Below are positions 26,846 to 30,755 of a stretch of DNA of 30,755 nucleotides, one piece after another; position 1 is the stretch's first letter; the number at the start of each line of letters is the position of its first letter. This DNA comes from Tritrichomonas foetus (lineage: Eukaryota > Parabasalia > Tritrichomonadida > Tritrichomonadidae), in assembly GCA_001839685.1 (NCBI GenBank), contig MLAK01000002.1:227085-257839 (forward strand), read 5' to 3'. The notes below the pieces were generated by a model, which ran no database searches, was not told where the DNA came from, and saw only the letters and a program-made list of their open reading frames with translations. Position numbers and translations under genes: made by a program.

Positions 26846-29195
26846 TTATGAAGGATGAAGAAGTTTCATAATATTTTCTTGATTATGAGAACTTGCTAAG
26901 TCATATGAATTCAATCCAGCTTCATTTTCTGCAGTGTGTACAATATTTGGATCAGCCATCAATAAATTGACAACATTTGTAAAACCACCAGCAGAAGCAA
27001 AGTGGAGGGCAGAAAATTTCAAATTATCTGTCAAATTCACATCTGCTTTTCCTTTTTTTATTAAAATTTCAACAATTTTATCAAATCCATTTTCTGAAGC
27101 AAAATGAAGTGGTGTTGATCCATTTATATTTTTAAGATTAACATCAGCTTTATGATCAATGAGTATATTAACAATTTCCAATAAGTTATTTGATACTGCA
27201 ATATGAAGTGGTGAATTTCCACAAGTATCTCCTTGGTTTATATTTGAATCATTTGTTTTTAGAATTAAATCAACAATTTCTGGATTCTTATATTTAATAG
27301 CATATAATAAAAGTGTCAGATAAACTCTATAGAAAAAACATCATCACGATTAAATAATTGATAAAAACAACTAAATCTAAAACTATTTCAGGCTTCTTAC
27401 TAAGTAGTAACTTTAAAATTTCAATGTTATCTTTTTTAATTGCAATTGATGCAGCATTATAATTTTGTTTATTTTTCATAGATAAATCAATACTGGGAGT
27501 TTCAAGCAATAATTTCAATGTTTCAATATTTGAATGCAACACAGACAAATGTAAAATACTATATCCTTTCGAATTAACACAATTTACATTCACATTTTTA
27601 GAAATCAACAGTTTTAATAAATTAGGATGATTCACCATTAATAAAAACATTTTCTCTAATTTAACAGGATCAGTAGAAACGGCCTCAAATTCCAAAATTT
27701 TTCTAGCAAATAAGTAATTTTTATTTTCCAAGCATAAATTCAACGCTGTATTCCCTTGATTATCAACAATACTCAAATCAATGTCTTCGTAAGAAAGAAG
27801 GATTCGAAAATAAAGAGGATCATTCTTTTCTATTGTTTTATGAATGAGTGGTATAGATTTAGTACAATCATAATTCAAGTAAAGCTTACATTCAAGTAGA
27901 AAAATGAAAATTCGAAGAGAATTATGAGTTATACAATGCTCCAAAAGTTTACAATGCTTTTTATCCATCACAGAAACATTACAAAAATGCTTTACATAAG
28001 TATACCAAAACAATTCAATATTATGGAAAGAAATGGCTTTTTTACAGGTAACAAAGTCAAGAGGTGAATTATTTAAACAAGCTTGAAGGAAATTATCTAA
28101 ATGAGAAAAGTTTTTGGAAATGATAGAAAATTTGATGGCTCTATTTAGATTGATAGATGCATTAGATTCCTCTAAAAATGTGAAAATTTGAAGAGAATTA
28201 AAAAATATTGACATTTCAAAAAGTGACATAGAATGTTGGAAGCATGGACAATAAAAAAACATTGGATTTATTTTGGAATTTATGGTTAATTGGCCATTCA
28301 TGATTTTTGTTATCAACAGTTTAATATCGTCATTTTTTAGGATTTCAATAATTTCATTATGAGGTTCTTTCAAATACATGTTTTTTAATTCTTCCCATTG
28401 ATTCATGTGATACTGAGCATAACAGCATTGGAAATGTTTAATAGTGGCATTTTTGACATTACAGTCGTTTCTGAGTATTGAATATAAATCTCTAAAGAGA
28501 ATTTTATTGGTTTGTTCGATTTCTGGGGCGAAATAAATGAACAAAATCTCCAATTGATATTTTAGATTACTTTTCTTTTGATAGAATGATGAAATTGAAT
28601 CGATGATTTGATGAATAGTGAAAAGGGATTTTTCATAACAAAATCTCAAAAAATAAATTTGTGTCTGAAATAAAGATTTGGTAATTTTATCATTAAAAAA
28701 TTGCGTCAAAAAAAGATTTTTCAATTCTGGTTTCATATTTAAAAGAAAAGAAATGAAATCAAAATAATATTGTAAAAATAGTTCGTTTTTTGATGCTGCT
28801 AAAATAACATTATCAACAAGAGCTTTATGATTTTTCTCAGAACTTAAAAATTGAGACGTGGTTATGAATTCATGAATTTCTTTGAAATTCCCTTTGTAAA
28901 GGGAATATAATTTTTCTTGAAGTTCAATAGTAGAATTAATCAAATTCTGAAGGTCTTGATCAAATTTAATTATTTTGACTTCTTTCAATAAATTGCTAGT
29001 TTCTAATTCAGTATTTGGCCTTTGCAAATTAGAACCAAAATCTGAACTATGATTAGAACCAAAACTTGAGCCAATATTTGGATCTAATCTAGAAACAGGA
29101 TTTGAGCCAAAACTTGAACCAGAATTAGAACCATGATTTATGCCAGAACTAGAACCCCAACTTAGGCTAGAAGCAGCATGATTCCATGCACTCAT
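26846..29195 (-). CDS. Ankyrin-repeat protein, frame broken near 27320-27370
   Basis: The ATG at 29195 opens a frame that stops at 27327. Ankyrin repeats then continue in another frame to 26846 (motifs such as GNSPLHIAVSNNLLEIVNILID, GSTPLHFASENGFDKIVEIL, SALHFASAGGFTNVVNLLM). Together they make one protein of roughly 780 residues: an N-terminal Gly/Ser/Asn repeat region (about 13-56, GSN/SSFGSN), a helical middle of about 350 residues like the pre-ankyrin region of trichomonad ankyrin proteins, and ankyrin repeats from about residue 430 to the end. Removing one base from the A6 run at 27333-27338 restores continuity; adding one base in each of two short runs (27363-27367 and 27322-27324) also does. 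No splice motif explains the break. It may be a homopolymer read error or a young pseudogene. Ankyrin repeats bind proteins; the partner is unknown. Confidence 0.75.
29030..29160 (-). repeat. Degenerate coding repeat (GSN/SSFGSN) at the N-terminus of the ankyrin gene
   Basis: Imperfect copies of a short unit, reading AGAACCAAAACTTGAGCC-like on the plus strand, encode alternating GSN, GSS and FGSN. The unit is about 12-30 bp with mutated spacers. It yields a flexible Gly/Ser/Asn leader. Confidence 0.55.
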
Positions 29196-29247
29196 GATCA
29201 CAAAAAGTGAAGTAAATTCAATGTAAAATTATCGTTTAGAATTTTCG
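29196..29247. promoter_or_regulatory. 52-bp divergent promoter between ankyrin and SWI3-like genes
   Basis: The two start codons are only 52 bp apart. The spacer contains CAAAAAGT at 29201-29208 and the minus-strand TCACT initiator-like motif, so elements for both genes must overlap or be extremely compact. Confidence 0.45.
29206..29210 (-). promoter_or_regulatory. TCACT initiator-like motif of the ankyrin gene
   Basis: On the minus strand TCACT puts +1 at 29208, 13 nt before the ATG at 29195. It fits the trichomonad Inr. Confidence 0.5.
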
Positions 29248-30414
29248 ATGTTTGAAGTCAACATTATTAGTCAAGAATTAGATCCATTCAATCTTTCTCG
29301 GAGACCCCTGCATATACAAAACTGCAATATAAAGCCACAGTTCCAGCCCGCAAACACAAGAATTTCGTTACCTCAAGTTATTTATGAAAGTCGAAAAGAA
29401 TATTTTGAATCAGTGAACGGATTTTGGATCAGACCTCCAATCAATAACGACCAGCCGATATCTCCCGAAGACCCAGAAGAACTTTACTCAGACCATTTTA
29501 ATCGAGATTTTGCGCCATTCACAATGCCAGAACCAAACGGAAATTTACTTCCTTTCGTCGATCCAAAAACAGAAACTCAAAAACTGCCACAGTGGATGCT
29601 CGATTTGCCATCAACTGCAATGAAAACTGAACCAAAAATATATTATGAAGAGGCGACAAATCCGCAGCTATTTAAAGGCTTACCAAATTGTGACAGTTGT
29701 CAAAAAGAGTTAAGCTATCCATTCTTTGCTTCATTTAAATATAATATATGTAAAAAATGTTATCACAAAGGAAAGCTGCCGCCATCAACAAATTCACTTG
29801 AATTTTTTGTTGTTGAAAATCCATCAAAAATTTCTGGGTCTTGGTCAATTAAAGAAACTAATAAACTATTATCTATCATTGAAGATATTGGAGATAATTG
29901 GGAAGAAATAGCTCGACAAATGAAAACGCGTTCACCATCTGAGTGTTTAATCCACTTTTTACGTCTTCCTATGTATGACCAGTATTACATTGCAGATCCA
30001 TGTCTCGTTCCCCCAGGTGAGATTCCTTCTAACGAGCCGCATATTTTACCATTTATGGTTGCACCTGATCCAATTGCATCATACGTCGAATTTTTGCATA
30101 TTTTGAACAAGAAACTAGGAAATATAATCGCAGACATTTCACAGAAGAAAATTGAACAAATTTTATCATCAAAAAGTGGAATGATGCTATTTAATAAAGT
30201 TCCTGATATTATGAAAGAACTTTTACAATGTACAGCTGAAGAAGCAGGAAAAATTGCACGAGATGAGTTTGAAGTCTTGATGGAGGCCTTTCGAAGATTG
30301 AATAGGCTGATTAGTAGAGAAGCTGACTCACAGTACTATCTTTTTGATAATCAGCTGAAAGAATCACAATCACTTGCATCAAGGATAACAATTGCTAACC
30401 AAGATAGTGATTGA
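29248..30414 (+). CDS. SWI3/SMARCC-like chromatin-remodelling subunit (ZnF-SANT)
   Basis: This is a 388-residue protein. A four-cysteine finger (Cys148, Cys151, Cys168, Cys171; CDSC...CKKC) is followed by a SANT domain at about 196-243. Its WSIKETNKLLSIIEDIGDNWEEIA then TRSPSECLIHFLRLPMYDQ ends in the HFLRLP block characteristic of SWI3, RSC8 and SMARCC. These proteins scaffold SWI/SNF-type remodelling complexes in the nucleus. The C-terminal 100 residues are helical with a possible coiled coil (EAFRRLNRLISREADSQ), in the place of the family's leucine zipper. I do not see the SWIRM domain that normally precedes the finger; residues 40-130 are Pro-rich instead. ADA2 also pairs a finger with SANT, but HFLRLP favours SWI3. 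The protein is shorter than usual. Confidence 0.87.
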   Translation: MFEVNIISQELDPFNLSRRPLHIQNCNIKPQFQPANTRISLPQVIYESRKEYFESVNGFWIRPPINNDQPISPEDPEELYSDHFNRDFAPFTMPEPNGNLLPFVDPKTETQKLPQWMLDLPSTAMKTEPKIYYEEATNPQLFKGLPNCDSCQKELSYPFFASFKYNICKKCYHKGKLPPSTNSLEFFVVENPSKISGSWSIKETNKLLSIIEDIGDNWEEIARQMKTRSPSECLIHFLRLPMYDQYYIADPCLVPPGEIPSNEPHILPFMVAPDPIASYVEFLHILNKKLGNIIADISQKKIEQILSSKSGMMLFNKVPDIMKELLQCTAEEAGKIARDEFEVLMEAFRRLNRLISREADSQYYLFDNQLKESQSLASRITIANQDSD

Positions 30415-30556
30415 GTTATAGTATTTTATTAAATATTGTGTTGTTTTTTTAATTCTTTTTTCATTGGTTTTGATTCCTGTTTATGTATGATGAATTTAAC
30501 GTTCTTGTGATTCATCATCTTTATGCGCTAATTTTAATACAAGCGGTCAGTTTTAT
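30415..30556. other. 3' flank of the SWI3-like gene
   Basis: This AT-rich 142-bp flank contains no gene. It leads straight into the 17-bp tandem array. Confidence 0.35.
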
Positions 30557-30755
30557 AACAAAGAAATCATAATAACAAAGAAATCATAATAACAAAGAAA
30601 TCATAATAACAAAGAAATCATAATAACAAAGAAATCATAATAACAAAGAAATCATAATAACAAAGAAATCATAATAACAAAGAAATCATAATAACAAAGA
30701 AATCATAATAACAAAGAAATCATAATAACAAAGAAATCATAATAACAAAGAAATC
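30557..30755. repeat. 17-bp perfect tandem array, at least 11.7 copies, to window edge
   Basis: The unit AACAAAGAAATCATAAT repeats without a single mismatch from 30557 to the last base (11 full copies plus 12 bp), so the array continues beyond the window. Perfect identity suggests recent expansion or homogenisation. It has the same period as the unlike array at 22466-22601. Confidence 0.98.

Noticed and set aside
27182..27430. Intron explaining the ankyrin frame break
   Set aside because: No GTATGT-type donor or ACTAAC...AG acceptor is visible on the minus strand in this stretch.
30557..30755. Telomere or subtelomere repeat
   Set aside because: The unit AACAAAGAAATCATAAT does not resemble known telomere repeats and directly follows an ordinary gene; the window edge prevents further judgement.

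Overview
This window looks like nuclear DNA of a parabasalid flagellate (trichomonad), possibly Tritrichomonas or a relative; the species cannot be fixed from sequence alone. The evidence is a gene-dense, very AT-rich layout on both strands with almost no introns. TCAYW initiator-like motifs lie 5-30 nt before several ATGs. The one intron found starts GTATGT and ends ACTAACCTACAG, which is close to the published trichomonad consensus. Other pointers are PACRG (an axonemal protein), a saposin-domain protein and a long ankyrin protein.

Layout, left to right. 1-6043: a myotubularin-family lipid phosphatase running off the left edge (-), then two + strand genes: a TPR protein with a TTC13/SRFR1-like look and a helical protein with a C-terminal PH domain. 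6279-10662: a PP5-type TPR-phosphatase (-) split by a 446-bp intron, divergent from a compact XRN-family 5'-3' exoribonuclease (+). 10900-14620: one long (-) gene broken by a 693-N assembly gap, with a DBF4-like CCHH finger, ten SPx[K/R] sites and an EEERI[K/R] hexapeptide array. 15175-18333: a UBA protein (-), a DHHC-family protein whose catalytic motif reads IHHS (+), a possible 33-codon gene (+) and PACRG (-). 18906-22424: an unrecognised 574-residue protein and a secreted protein with three saposin domains (both +). 22801-26686: an unrecognised 867-residue protein with tryptophan-led basic repeats (-), divergent from an AP-3 mu subunit (+). 26846-30414: a frameshifted ankyrin protein (-), divergent by only about 50 bp from a SWI3/SMARCC-like SANT protein (+). 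The right edge is a 17-bp tandem array.

The genes do not form one pathway. Several touch endomembrane traffic and phosphoinositides (myotubularin, PH protein, AP-3 mu, DHHC-like protein, saposin protein). Others concern RNA and chromatin (XRN, SWI3-like), cell-cycle-type phosphorylation (DBF-like finger protein, PP5) and the flagellum (PACRG). No mobile element, CRISPR array, rRNA or tRNA was recognised. The most interesting signals are the apparently inactive DHHC protein, the CDK-site-rich finger protein, the tryptophan-repeat protein, two unlike 17-bp satellites with a shared core, and a palindrome plus a recurrent CAAAAAGT motif in promoters.
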